The notes beneath the pieces are model-generated. The model ran no database searches. It saw only the letters and a list, made by a program, of their open reading frames with translations, and was not told the DNA's origin. A stretch of DNA of 64,000 nt, from positions 7,750,001 through 7,814,000 of the forward strand of contig NC_087092.1 of the NCBI RefSeq assembly GCF_963855985.1, written 5' to 3'. This DNA comes from Ostrinia nubilalis. Taxonomy: Eukaryota > Arthropoda > Insecta > Lepidoptera > Crambidae. Position numbers and translations under genes: made by a program. Position 1 is the stretch's first letter; every line of letters begins with the position of its first letter. Below, in pieces: positions 1 through 12,066 of this stretch.

Positions 1-2729
1 ATGAGGCTACACTGGCAGATCTACAGTCGCAGGTGAGATCGAACACAATGTTTTAAATCTTTACCTATCAGTTTGATCTAGAATCCTGCTAGGTTCTCTT
101 TCAGTATGAGCCACGCTGTCTGATTTGCCGTCACAGGTGAAATCATGTCAATACTTCAATCCGGCTATAAGTATTGCTGCTATAAGGAGGCAAGCTTGCA
201 GCATACAGTTATCAAGCAGCTGTAATCAGATGCTACAAGAATGAGAGTACGATGACTCGTTGAAACCTAACTGAAAATCTTGTTACCTACTGTGTGATTT
301 CAATTTGGTATAACATTTCAATTAAAAGAGCTGAAAACTGAAAAACTGAAACCAATGAAAAGGTAGGTAAAAGCCATTTCTTAGCCTATTCAATGCAATT
401 AAAAAGCGAATATGAATAGGTATTCAAACTCTTGCGAAGTAGGTCAATGTCGAGTTCTACAGGCACCAAGCAGCGACAGCCGCAACAATCGAAATTGCCT
501 TTAGATTTATACAGCTCAAATTATTTATCCGCTTACAATTAAAAGATCGTCAGATGTATTTATTCATGACAAGGAGGTATTCACTATTGTTAATTTGAAA
601 CTTATATCTGAAACTTGTGCCGTTTGTGATTATTAACATTTATTATAATTATCTTGAAAAAATCTAATTTATATCACACTCGCAGCGTCGCAGGACAAAT
701 TATTGTATGTTGGAACTTTTAGTGTGTCGCATAAAAACAATACTAACTTAACCCAATTTTATATTGAAATTCAATGTTTTTGAATGGCTTGAATAAATAA
801 AATATTGTTTTCATATTGGAGCAATCAATTAAATAAATGGTAGTGCGGATGCTATTAATATGAGATAGGTTCATAATTCGTTTTCGATTCGGGTTATATT
901 TAATCAATGAAAATTTCAAGTGGTTTAAGCTCAGTTCTGATTGTGCGAGTTAATTGAAATCTATAGCTAGCTTGTCTTTTGGGGTCTACCGCGCGGTAAT
1001 CGGCTGATCGGTCGTCGATAAAACATTTTCTCATCTCGAATAATCGCTTCTTACGTCACAGCTTTGAGATTTGACTGACTGCGGTAATGCGCCTTTGAGA
1101 TTTCTGAAAAATACTTTGATTAGGCTAATCGATATTAAGCTGTAGGTACATTTAATACCGATCGTATTTCAGATTCAGCTAAATAACTCATACCATTTTG
1201 CATCGGTTTTTTCTTAATAAAATTTTTCATCAGTTATTAAATAAGATAGATGAATACTTTCGCATTAGTAAGAGTTTATTTGTTTAAGTATTCTACATGC
1301 ACTTATAGTATTGACAGTGTAGCTAGCAGTGACGGAGAAGTGACATGTAAAGTAACAGAGCTGTCACGGAATACAGGAACTTACTCAGTTATTCGCTATG
1401 CCTGTAGTTTCAAAATGAGTTAGGTAAAATAAAATTAACTTAAACGAATATTTTGTCGTTGTAAAGGTGAGGCAGTTACTCGGCGATACGGTACTACGTG
1501 GGGAAGAATTGAAGAAATACGTCAATTCACTGCGCACCAAGAGCACAGTGTACAAAAGGCAACGAGCCAATCTTTCCACGTTCAAGGTGAGCCCTTGATT
1601 TATAATAGCTGCCCGAGGATCCTCATTTATCTCAATTTGTGAACAATATTAACACCACCACCTGTTCTATCTGCACAGGTTGAGACGGGGATTTTAACGA
1701 GAACCCTAAACATAATTAGCGCAGCCGATCCAACTGTCGAAATGGCACTGGTGAATCACAAAAAGTTAAAAATTGACGATGATGAAGCGATGGAAAAGGA
1801 CCAAAATAAAACGGATGATTTGGCCAAGAAATCATTGCATGACTTGTCGCAGGTAAATTTATTTTGATTTTGATATTTTGATGTCTTTTGTTTCAAATGA
1901 AGTATATAAATAATCTACATAATACAATTCCTTGTAGCTGGTAGCGCAAACTGCCCAAAAGCTGTCACAAGTCCGTCAGGAGATTCAACCGTTGGCAGAC
2001 AAAATAAAGCCCATAAAAGAAGAATTTCAAACTGTACAACAACAGTATGAACAGAAGAAACGAGTATACGAAGCGACGTCGATAAACATAACTTCGCAAA
2101 TGGAACCACTTAAAAACAAAGTAAAAGAGTTGACCGACCAATTGAACAGTAAAGAGGACGAATGGAAAAACTTACGGCAAAAAATAACAAAAGCGGAGAG
2201 TCTACAAGAAGTTGTAATGCTTGAAATGAAAAATTCAATGCAATCGCCGCGAAAACCATCCAGAATTGAAGCGCTGAAGAAAAAAGTGGCTGATATGGAA
2301 CAAATAGTAAAGAATTTGGAAGAGGTACAGTCAGTGACTTAATTTTTCTTTTTTTTTTAAAACTAATTACAGTGCAAAACACACTGTAGAGTCAAGTAGA
2401 GTTCTGAACGTGGGAAATTTTGTATTATTCGAGTTTCATGCGTCATGCATGCTGTCTGTAGTGAGGTGGCGCATAAAATCGCTTTCCGCAGGTCCCCACC
2501 GCTTCAGTGTGTTTTGCTGTTTACACCCTATTCAAACAAAAGCCTTTACTTGTCCTTATAGGAACAACGAGCGATAAGTTCCCGCCAGGGCGTGGTGGAG
2601 GAGCAAACCAAGCTGTGGGAGAACACTCTGCAGCTGCTTCGCTGCAAGATGCGCGCGCGCACCGAGCCCGCCGCGCGGCAAGGACACATGCACATCACTC
2701 AGCATTCACAAATGCTCACGCTTACCTAA
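1..2729 (+). CDS. IFT81: Intraflagellar transport protein 81 (IFT81), C-terminal exons, partial
   Basis: IFT81 is a coiled-coil subunit of the IFT-B core that, with IFT74, carries tubulin and other cargo along cilia. The gene enters from the left edge; five exons are visible: 1-32, 1467-1586, 1679-1852, 1938-2324 and 2562-2729. All introns shown are phase 0 with GT..AG ends, and the joined frame is open to TAA at 2727-2729. Seen: exon 1467-1586 encodes a segment reading RGEELKKYVNSLRTKSTVYK, matching the conserved IFT81 block; exon 1938-2324 is a long charged coiled coil (LVAQTAQKLSQVRQEI onward); the last exon ends in SQMLTLT. Family knowledge: IFT81 is about 600-700 residues with an N-terminal calponin-homology-like tubulin-binding domain, which lies outside the window. 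In insects, IFT is mostly needed in sensory neurons. A short exon between 33 and 1466 may be missing from this model. The call rests on motif recognition. Confidence 0.85.
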
Positions 2730-3671
2730 ACTCTACATTATTACATAGGTACTAAGGTCCGTATTACGAAACAAGGTTCAGAACTCGATTCTATATCAGT
2801 CGTAGATTCTGCCTTAAGATTGGTGATATCTTGAAATTAAACCAATTAAAAGCCTCAATCTATTATTGATATGAATCTAGTTTTCAGCTTCCTTCTGCTG
2901 TAATAAGTACATTAGAAAAGCGTAAGAAGAAACTTCGTAAGTAGTCGGCACTATTCTTCACTGATGATTAACGCCATCTATCAATACATTATCCTCATCA
3001 TTATTTATTTTATTTTTCTCACATTGCAACACCAAACCAAACTGTATTGGTATTGGCAATAAATATGTAACGGTTTTCAGCATCCCCCGAATAAAATTCA
3101 GTAGATATTATGTAAAAATGGTCTTTATTTAATCCCTACCCTTTGTACTTTCGTCCACAATATCTCTTTGGGAACTTTTAAAACTTTACCCGGGTATTAA
3201 AATGGGTCAGAACAGAACGGGGAAAGTTAAATAAGAATGCAATGTATTGAGGTAACGTTATGGGATGTTTATCATAATCAGGCTCACTTTACTTCGGAAA
3301 AAGAAAAAGGAGAGTGATGAATATTAAAAGATTCTATTGTTGCCTCAAATTAAATTACCTACTTTAGAGTTTTTCATTATCATTATAATGGGATTTATGG
3401 AAGTTAAAAGAATATTTAATTTTAGTCAGCTGTTTTGCACACTTTTTTGTAAAGTAGATAAGTCGGAAGGATTTAAGTGGTTTTTGTATTACGTATAAGT
3501 AATAATTATATGTATAGAGTACAGCGACAATATATCAATCTGTTACCTCAGTTGCTCCGAAATTCGGATAACTTTTAATTTCTGTATTAATGCACTACAC
3601 ACACACTGTACAATACTTAATTTTTACTATTTAAATAACAACGTTACTCTGAAATTCAAAGTTACTAAAGG
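2730..3671. other. IFT81 3' flank and intergenic DNA, no gene seen
   Basis: AT-rich sequence with no credible coding frame, splice pair or RNA gene. The IFT81 3' UTR presumably occupies the first few hundred bases. Confidence 0.5.
3059..3064 (+). terminator. Candidate polyadenylation signal for IFT81
   Basis: AATAAA lies 330 nt after the IFT81 stop codon, in plausible range for a 3' UTR end. The DNA is AT-rich, so a chance match is quite possible. Confidence 0.3.
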
Positions 3672-3673
3672 TA

Positions 3674-4414
3674 TAGCCTGACCAGGAACATAAAAACCCT
3701 GGCATAGAGGCGCGTCAATTGCATTTGATAGTGCAACACTGAGTACAGTCGTACCCGTGTTAAATTAATAGGCTCACTTTATGTATCAGGATTCAGGATT
3801 ACGGGCTAATTTGATATTTTCATAAATTAACGAAAAAATATTATTATAGGTAACCTGGTTTAAATAAATTAAATGAAACCATCAATCGAGCTAGTAGGAT
3901 TTATTTTATTATTCATCAATAATCAAATTCAGAACTTGAATATTCAACTGCAATGTTTGCTCATGAACGCTTCAAACTCGGTACTTCTGTCCCAATTCCA
4001 TAAAATTCAACACTTAGAAAGTGACAAAATTTTTTAAAATAGGTAGTTGAAACAAACCACAGCTAATTTTCATAGTGGACTGTACTATGCGATAAACATG
4101 TCAGTCAATTTGACAACCTTTGTCGGAAACATTATTCAATGAAAATATTGTCCGAACCTTAGTATTTCTCTTCGACAAATACTTTAAAACATTGTGAACC
4201 ACTTTTCTTTCACGACTATAAAAAGATTTTAGCAATTTAATTCACAAAATCAATTCGCACATTTAAAATAAAGTTTGTTTACACTTTGACAGCAATAGAC
4301 TGACATGCAAGGTGACATGTCAATGAAGTTTTCAGTTACTGTTGCCATTAAAAGAAATTAGTACCATTAGTTTTCCGCAACATGGCGAGGGTTTTTATGT
4401 TCCTGGTCGGGCTA
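3674..4414. mobile_element. TIR DNA transposon, non-autonomous (741 bp)
   Basis: The ends are inverted repeats of about 30 bp: the left begins TAGCCTGACCAGGAACATAA and the right ends with its near-perfect complement (GGTTTTTATGTTCCTGGTC then GGGCTA). TA dinucleotides flank both ends (3672-3673 and 4415-4416), consistent with a TA target duplication as made by Tc1/mariner-type elements. There is no transposase frame inside, so it is a non-autonomous element. The superfamily is inferred from the TA flank only. Confidence 0.7.
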
Positions 4415-4777
4415 TAACTACATAAAATTAACAAAACCCGCAGTCCATTTCATCAGTCAACCACAGTTCGACGTCATCTAAATTCCGGGCGAATATGTCA
4501 CCCGGCGGCAGAAGCGGAATTATTTATTGTGCAACATAATTGTTACGCAGCCACTTTTAGCCTGGTCTATTTCCAGCAGGCACAAAGTAACTTAATAAAT
4601 CTGCAATGCAGATGGGCTCGCAGTCATCCAGGCCCGGTGTCGGCGATAAAAGGTACGGAAGTTGCTCCACATTGTCACATTGTAAGCACGCGCTATGACA
4701 GCGGCCTGTTATCCAGAAATACTCCTGTACTTTCGCAAGTTAGTTATCATCATGCCAGAAAATATACGATGTTGTAA

Positions 4778-4911
4778 ACATTAATATGAGGTCTCACAGT
4801 GCGCGTGGACGCAAAGGGTGACACACGAACCAATCACAGCTCTATTCAACGCTGTGCGTTTGATTTGCTGCTTCACTTAAGCAAGCATCGTTTGTGAATA
4901 CGGGTGTAAGA
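4778..4911 (-). repeat. Partial copy of a GTATTCACAAAC-ended MITE
   Basis: This about 134-bp segment is the reverse complement of the outer element at 47359-47930 once its internal insertion is ignored: shared runs include CCCGTATTCACAAACGAT, AAGTGAAGCAGCAAAT, GTGATTGGTTCGTGTGT and ACTGTGAGACCTCAT. Here one terminal repeat (near 4911) is present and the other is missing. It serves as the uninterrupted reference showing the empty site of the nested hAT element at 47458. Confidence 0.7.
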
Positions 4912-5587
4912 GATGTACCGACTTACAGTCCCTATGAATCTTGAAAACTTGCGGTTGGCATTGAAGACTAATCGATCATGTGTGTTTCAATCTACATTTG
5001 TTTTAAACTAACTCTACCTATATGTCCAAGATTGTGTAGGATTAGGTATGTATTTACTGAACAATCATCTAGTTTCGTATTTTCATAAAAAAGTAGACTA
5101 ATATTATGTTATAAATATTCAAAAACGTGCCTAACATGTTGAATGACTCCAGCGAGCTAAAGTAATACGTCGCAATAAACTCCTGCACGGTACGTAAAAT
5201 GCCAAGTTGTCGAAAACCGTTTTTTACTTTCTCGAGCGGAGAGTTAATGTTTAGGAAAGTTGCCAGTAGTGCACGTTCCGCTACGCCCACCCAGCGGAAC
5301 TGACAAATCGCCCTGAAGGCTCATCAATATACCCCACTTTGAGATATTATGAGAATACTGATTTTTGCATTTAAATGAGGTTTAAGTAATTTATTAATAT
5401 GGGTTTATAAAAATGAACAATATTTTATTTGATAGTAATTTTGTCAATAAATAATAACTTTTTATGTCTTAAACAATTCTCTCTTGTTCGCCATAAAATA
5501 AGCATAAATTACCATTTCTTTACTGATACTGAAGAGAAGCGGGAGGTCATAGTAAAAGTTGACTCTTACAATGATTCATTATAAAAA
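4912..5587. other. Intergenic, no gene seen
   Basis: AT-rich DNA with only short chance frames on either strand. Confidence 0.4.
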
Positions 5588-5824
5588 TCCCAACTAATAT
5601 TATAAATGCGAAAGTAACTCTGTCTGTCTGTCTGTCTGTCTGTTACGCTTTCCCGCTTAAACCTCGCAACCGATTTTGATGAAATTTGGCATAGAGATAG
5701 TTTGAGTCCCGGGAAAGAACATAGGATAGTTTTTATCCCGGTTTTTGAAACAGGGACGCGCGCGATAAAGTTTTTCTGTGACAGACAAAATTCCACGCGG
5801 GCGAAGCCGCGGGCGGAAAGCTAG
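5588..5824 (+). mobile_element. Non-autonomous Helitron, Lep1-like (237 bp)
   Basis: The segment starts TCCCAACTAATATTATAAAT directly after an A and ends CTAG directly before a T, the Helitron insertion rule. A GC hairpin (CGCGG-GCGAAG-CCGCG) lies about 13 bases before the CTAG end, as expected for a Helitron 3' terminator. A (CTGT)n microsatellite sits near the 5' end. Non-autonomous Helitrons with this layout are widespread in Lepidoptera (Lep1 family). The minus-strand open frame across it is a by-product of the repeat. Confidence 0.85.
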
Positions 5825-5864
5825 TTAAAAATAAATAAGTGCTAACACTCACTGGCTATGTGGT

Positions 5865-5987
5865 CAGTTTAACTTTCCCCCAGGACAAACTTGACCTTCA
5901 TTGGTTGGGTTTTTATGGCGGTCAAGCTGTAGATCCTGGCTACACAGGAGTTGCAGTGGTGGGAACGAGAGGTGGGAATAGTCCCGT
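5865..5987. repeat. Dispersed 123-bp repeat, copy 1
   Basis: Nearly identical to 17096-17217 in the same orientation: both run from CAGTTTAACTTTCCCCC to GAGGTGGGAATAGTCCCGT and share GTAGATCCTGGCTACACAGG. It is probably a fragment of a SINE or LINE 3' region; no ends or target duplication identify the family. Confidence 0.7.
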
Positions 5988-7101
5988 TTTTTTATTGAAT
6001 TAGTAGAAAAGGCTTGAAACCATTTCAAAACAATGTTAAGGGTTAGTTAAACCCGAAATGGAATTTCAATGTCATTCTTGATTGCAAAGGACAATGTTCG
6101 TTCTCCATACATTGTTCGCCTAAAGAACCAACAATTTTGACATATTACTACCCGAAAGCGAAATAATACGATTCTGTGTGTAAGAACAATGATTCCTGAT
6201 GGACACTTGCCATAAAATTAATGATTAAGAATATTAAATCACAGCGATTTTATAATATGTCGTTTATGACAACATGGCGTCTAATGTATTGTGTGAATGT
6301 ATGAACACCGATTCGCGAAAAATGTTTTGTATTGTCGTCACGCCGAGTCGCAGCCAAATAGTATAAAATAATAGAACAAGTTTTAGAAATACAACTCGGA
6401 ATTCCACTTTTACAATATGCCCACATATTGCACGTAAATAAACAACATGAATCGTAGGTTGTTTCCACCCTTGTCATCTGACACATGAAATAAACTCCTA
6501 TTGTATTATAGATATCGAAGCCGAATCGTATATAATAATAGAATGGGTTTTGGAGATCACTCGGGGTTCCACTTTTATAAAATACCTACATATTACATAA
6601 AAATACCACGAATCATGAGTTTTCTTTTCACCATTTACATCTGACACGAGATAACAAACTCCTATCTCCATGACTACCATCGTAGTCTATGCCAAAGACT
6701 ACAATATTTTAAGCAAGAAGTTTCAAACCTTAGCGGCTACGGTAACCCCTGGGCCACATACATCATGATAACATTCGGTCGACACCGGAACGAAGTCTTG
6801 CGATTATGCAAAAAAGCATCGTATTCTAGTGCGGCTATATCACGTTCAACCGGGGTTTTAATTCGACTAAAGTCCTGACTAAAGACTGGAAGAAAATACG
6901 CCGCATTGTATGAGCACTTCGTGTTCGTTAAAGCGGCTTCAGATCTAGAGCCCACATAGTTTTCTTTCCAATAATATCCGCAAGTAGCGCTGCATGATCT
7001 TTACAACAAAAACGGCAATAGTTATTAAGGTGCCAAAATTATATGATTACTTTGGCACGGTATTATACACGTGCGAAGATTTGTCATTTTCATTCATTTC
7101 T
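5988..7101. other. Intergenic, no gene seen
   Basis: No coding signal beyond chance frames. Two related stretches near 6355-6440 and 6525-6610 share phrases such as the ...ATAATAGAA..TTTT run and may be an old local duplication. Confidence 0.35.
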
Positions 7102-7251
7102 TCATCATCATCATCATTTCAGCCACAGGACGTCCACTACTGAACATAGGCCTCCCCCAATGACTTCCACATCGCACGGTTGGTAGCGGCCTGCATCCAG
7201 CGCCTTCCCGCTACCTTTATCAGGTCGTCGGTCCACCTTGTGGTGGGTTGA
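7102..7251 (-). mobile_element. RTE-type LINE 3' end, 5'-truncated (ATG-repeat tail)
   Basis: On the minus strand this encodes the C-terminal tip typical of lepidopteran RTE-clade reverse transcriptases: RWTDDLIKVAGRRWMQ followed by a KSLGEAYVQ motif. It ends in a (GATGAT)n tail, seen on the plus strand as TCATCATCATCATC at its left edge. RTE elements end in short tandem repeats. Only the last 150 bp remain, so it is a dead 5'-truncated copy. The family name is from recognition. Confidence 0.75.
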
Positions 7252-7443
7252 CATTGCAGAATATGACTTTTGATAGGTTCATCATAGAATTCGGCGGGGA
7301 TATCCTCACGGAGGAAGTTCGTAAAAGGGCGGAACAAGATCTTATAATAATGCAAGGCCGAAGCTGTTACGCGCGTGCTCCTACGTGTAATCCGGCGAGT
7401 ATGCAATAAATAGTAATGTCTGGTAAATAGTGGTAATACGTAT

Positions 7444-7684
7444 CGTTCGTTCGTTCGTTTCAGCCGAAAAGACGTCCACTGCTGGACAAAGGCCTCCCCC
7501 AAGGATTTCCACGAAGACCGATCCTGCACCGCTCGCATACAGGCACCTCCCGCGACCTTCACCAGATCGTCGGTCCACCTAGTGGGAGGCCTGCCCACGC
7601 TACGTCTTTCGGCTCGTGGTCGCCACTCAAGAACTTTCCTGCCCCAGCGGCCATCAGCTCTACGAGCTATGTGCCCCGCCCAGT
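7444..7684 (-). mobile_element. RTE-type LINE 3' end, 5'-truncated (ACGA-repeat tail)
   Basis: A second, independent RTE tail on the minus strand, with a (CGAA)n tail at 7444-7460. It is longer than the neighbour at 7102 and encodes WAGHIARRADGRWGRKVLEW, then GRPPTRWTDDLVKVAG and SSWKSLGEAFVQQWTSF, a continuous C-terminal frame. The two copies have different tails, so they are two subfamilies rather than one tandem copy. They are joined by 190 bp of other sequence that happens to be open, producing a misleading 153-codon frame. Confidence 0.78.
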
Positions 7685-8962
7685 CTATGTCTGTATGCGC
7701 TACGATTACAGGGTATCATTTTGCATAGTCGCAAGACTTCACTCCGCTGCTGTCAAATCAATGTCGCATAATGTTATCGCAATGTGTGTGGCCCTTGGCC
7801 AAATCACAGAAGCCTATGCGAAGAAAGAGCACTTGAATGACAATAAAAATCAGGGTTACCATTTTATAAGATTTCCTCACTATTGAGGGTAACAAAGTAA
7901 CATTAATAATCTAGCCATTAATTACATTCATTACCTATACGAGAAAGTAAAGCAACATGCGGTTTTATTTTAATTTGTAAAATATTAAACCCCTCATATT
8001 TGTAACAGTTTGTTCCAAGTTTAGTTTTACTGTTTTGTTAACAGTATTGCTGTTTCAGCTGTCACTGTGAAGCTTTGGGAAAATAAATAAATAGAAAAAA
8101 TATTAACATAAATATTTATTTAAGTTTTTATGTTCATTATCATAATATGCCAATTTAAGTTACACTGTGTGACAGTCTTTGACACTAAACAAACTCTTCA
8201 GCTTAATAATACCTACCTACAGGGCGTTTTTATAGTTACTCCTGCTGATGAAACAAGAAGGGTTGATTCTACTACTGAAATACAACTACTTTTCTTACAG
8301 GACCAATATCAAATTCTCAAAAAAATTCACATCCTCGTGATGGTGATAATTTCTATGGAGAGGTTTTTTTTATATTCGGTCTCTTGGGATAAGTTATTCC
8401 ATTTGAGCAGTAGAATTAATCCTTTTTATTCGATCACATATAAAAACAACACAAGTGTTTAGGAAAACTTCTTCTTTGGTATGGTATCACTACGGAGTTA
8501 TAATGTCGGCAACTCTGTATCACTGACTTGTAACTTTCAAACAGCATGAATAATAAGGGCACCACATTGGTTTTCTTTCTGAAAAAAGGCTTTCAGTTTT
8601 AGTACTAACCCTTTAGCACTATTTCATTGAAATAAAAATACAATAAACGCACAGAAGACTGAAATTGAGTCAACTGACGTGACATTTATAATTTGTTGAC
8701 ATTATGACAGTTTGACAAGACTAGGGATTGAAAAAGTTTTAATTGAAAAAGTAAAATGACAATTTATTAAAACGATTCACATGGATATAATCGATTAAAA
8801 ATATTTATAAAATGTTCTGATACTTGCCTGTAGCGATTATCCAATCCTGGTTTCTACTGAAAAACTACCTCGTGGCAAGATTTTAATAAAATAATAAAAT
8901 CTTTATCTTCTCTTTCACAATCTATAAAAGTTCATTTGGTCTATTATTATACATGTGCTATG
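7685..8962. other. Intergenic, no gene seen
   Basis: AT-rich, with no splice-supported or family-like frame. The frame at 8130-8462 has a composition expected of AT-rich noise. Confidence 0.35.
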
Positions 8963-9143
8963 AATGAGGGTTTTCGCGATTGAAAAATCCGCGATATGGC
9001 AATACGTAGACGCGAGGTCCAAATGCTGCATGATTGGTGGATATCTGTCAATGTCATGTCAAAAATAACCAATCATGCAGCATTTGGACCTCACGTCTAC
9101 GTATTGCCATCTGGCGGATTTTTCAATCGCGAAAACCCTCATT
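8963..9143. mobile_element. Hairpin MITE with about 75-bp near-perfect arms
   Basis: The left arm starts AATGAGGGTTTTCGCGATTG and the right arm ends with its complement. The arms continue through GCAATACGTAGACG and CCAAATGCTGCATGATTGGT with only a few mismatches and a short loop (about 9042-9062). The element is almost entirely palindrome, which is typical of foldback-type MITEs and could form a stable hairpin. No target duplication is certain. Confidence 0.8.
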
Positions 9144-10852
9144 GGCATAGATTATGAGAGACTGGCAACTATACTAGGTTGATATCAGGTGATCCGTCTG
9201 CTCATTTGCCTCCTGTCACATAAAAAAAAAATATATATGTTTCTCACACTTCAACTGGCATTGGATTCAACATCGGATTCTGACACTTTTACAGTTATGA
9301 TACCATGAATATCAGTTTATGGTCCTAATTATTTTTATTTTATTTACGACCTTCGACCAGTTGGACACTTTAGATATCTTCTTGTAATAGTGTCAAACTG
9401 TCAATATCTTTTTAGCTTTTAACGCAAATCTAGTCTTCAAAGCAGTTTAATCGATTTATTTTATTTTCAAAATCGATATTTTATTGTCTATGATGGTCGC
9501 AGGAACATCACTATACATGGACTCCCAGCAATAAAGTACGGTAATGCCTCGTACAGATTTTATCGGCAAAAATTATGGAACTTGATAGGTTTTAGACCAT
9601 GCCACGCACCAAAACGTCCGGAAGTTGTAATAGTATTATAGAATAAACGTTAAAAGACTTATTTATTTAATTTTTCAATGCTTAAGTGTCCATTAGAATG
9701 AAAGGGTGCTTAATGTATTAAAAAAAATAGAAAATAATTATGATGGGTTAATGTTTTTGGGCGGTTTTTTAGGCGGTTTCTGACAATGTCCTTTGTATTC
9801 CGGCGTTATTCCTAAACATGCGGCAACACCAAAATTGCTGGAGTTTGCTATTATCATCTAACTTTAGGTAGGTATCCATTTAATTACTTCTGTTTGAGTT
9901 ACGCATAAGAACCAAGTGCCAAAATACTTGCACGTAACTTGGTAATTGATTTATAACCACTCGCTTAATATACTGGGTTCATGCTGTTAATTTAATTTGG
10001 AGGTCAAATCATTGTCATTGGATACCTACCTAGTCTCCAGTTTCTCTAGATTGCCCTAACATCTACAATTTTTCTGAGCTATCTTATTATTCTGCCTGAA
10101 AGCTTCAGTTAAATGAATAAAGATTAGATTAGGCAAATCAATGTTTCTTAATTAAATTACCAAAAGTTGTAGAGGATTTGAAAAACAACCTCCAGTGTTC
10201 CGCTGTCACCGCAGGTCGTGTGGACTGTCGGCCAACTTTTAATTTCATCTTACCACTAATCTAAAATCTGTATAACGCCCGTCGTGGGCAGGCAGACATT
10301 TCGCTAATGAGTTTTATTGTGAAAAATGAAGTTGTTACCTGGTATTATTAACTTTTGGATATTTAAATCTCAATTTTGAGTTTTTCTTTAGTCGCGTGCG
10401 TGGGTTTTAGTACCAATTAAGTCACAAGAAGTATGAACCTTAGTTAGTCATTATAAGCCACAAAGGCGTATTGAATAGTATCAATGGGACTGATTGACGT
10501 GTTTATTAGATTTAAGTCATAACCATGTTCGCGTTTAAAAAAAGCTATTCGTGTTTTACTTATTGAACAAAAGTTACTTGAATCAATGAAATGAGCGTTT
10601 CAATAATAGTAGACTCATTTTCAGCTGTTACGATCCCGTAAATACCTAATCGATACGTAAGTGAGTAATTACACTTATTACATTACACTTCGTTAGCAAT
10701 GAAAAGTTCCAAAGGTCGCAGTAAAACGTTTTATTGACACTAGCTGGCTTTATGTGCTCCATTTTCCATGTTACCTTCCATGAGTTAAAGGTCGTTTAAA
10801 ATGTGCAATGCACTTTGTCTCGAGTTATGCTCACAAGGCGGATTGTCGTCGT
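9144..10852. other. Intergenic, no gene seen
   Basis: AT-rich; no coding, RNA or clear repeat structure recognised. Confidence 0.35.
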
Positions 10853-11095
10853 TTCAGCCAAATAACGTCCACAGCTGGACAAAGGCCTCCCCCCAAGGTT
10901 TTCCACAATGAACGGTCCTGCGCTGCCCGTATCCAGGCTCTTCCCGAGACCTTAGATGAAGGTGGATCGACGATATGCTAAATGGCAAAGAAGTGCTGGG
11001 ATGCGAGCAGCGCTTTGGTGGTTGTGGAAATCCTTAGGGGAGGCCTTTGTTCAGCTGTGGACGTCATTCGGCTGAAACGAACGAACGATGCTCGT
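10853..11095. mobile_element. Two RTE LINE tails fused head to head
   Basis: The left half (10853-10953) is an RTE 3' tail in minus orientation (TTTCAGCCAAATAACGTCCAC, then CTGGACAAAGGCCTCCCC). The right half (about 10958-11095) is the same region in plus orientation, ending GGACGTCATTCGGCTGAAAC and (GAAC)n. The tails point outward, giving an imperfect palindrome of about 240 bp. Twin-priming or recombination of two copies could produce this. Confidence 0.7.
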
Positions 11096-12064
11096 TACTA
11101 AAATGCAAGCGTTATTCGACAAATAAGTAACTTTTACTTTATACCTATTTTGTGGAACCTCCTTCAGAACGTTTGACTCCATTAAAGTAAAATGTGGTAA
11201 AGTGTTTCTTAAAATTCGCCACGTGTTTGGTCAAGTTTGAATCGATAAGTAGTGTTCCTGGTAATGGCTTCTTATTTGAAAAATAAATGTGCACTGAAAT
11301 AACTTTTAATGCCGGTATTCTGAAAGCGTACCTAAGCACTTAGAAACACTTCTAAGCGTACCTACATTAGTCACGTTTCAAGACAACGCTTATTTCAAGA
11401 AAAGAATACAAAATACCTATACTAAAGCGACTTCTCGTAAAAAATGCATATGAAGACTTATTAAATAAGGTCGCTCTATGACTTTTTGCAGTAGGCATTT
11501 ATAATAAATAAATGTACAATTTAATAAAATACAAGCAACTCCTCATATACCGGAAATTAACGTTAAGTTACCGTAGAGATTTCTAGTAAATTCAAATGCT
11601 TAACATGAATTTGAATTTGTTTTACTGTCATACAAACCCAGCCCTAATAAGGTAGAGCCTTGTGCTATGGGAGTTACCCACTTACTGGACTTAATTTGTC
11701 ACCAGATGGCCAGACAGCCCAAAAATATTTTGTAATGTTTTGTCCCCAAGGGCCTATGCTATTTTTGCTAAAATACCCGTGTTTCGTTTTAGGACATTAA
11801 ACTCAAAATATATTCAAAAAGGTCAAGCTCACTCTATTATTGAATTGGAGACTCTATTTTTACGACTCTTGTCGTGTGCAAATAAACCTTCTAAATTAGG
11901 TTGTTCCCGTATGGCTATAATTTAATATGTACCAACGTTGTGTTAGGTACCTACTTAAAAATACTTTTTTTTCAGTCTTTGTTATACTTTTTACCCTCGC
12001 CCCATAATCATATTTACTTAAATGTTATTTAGGAACAGCAGTGTAGATTGTAGTTAAATAATAC
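11096..12064. other. Intergenic, no gene seen
   Basis: AT-rich with chance frames only. Confidence 0.35.
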
Positions 12065-12066
12065 TA

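Noticed and set aside
1992..2342. A stand-alone 116-residue gene
   Set aside because: It is part of IFT81 exon 1938-2324 read through its donor site into the intron.
5625..5645. CRISPR-like array at the CTGT repeat
   Set aside because: It is a 4-bp microsatellite inside a Helitron, in an animal genome; there are no spacers.
7137..7598. A 153-residue protein gene
   Set aside because: It is two unrelated RTE tails joined through intervening DNA that happens to lack stops.
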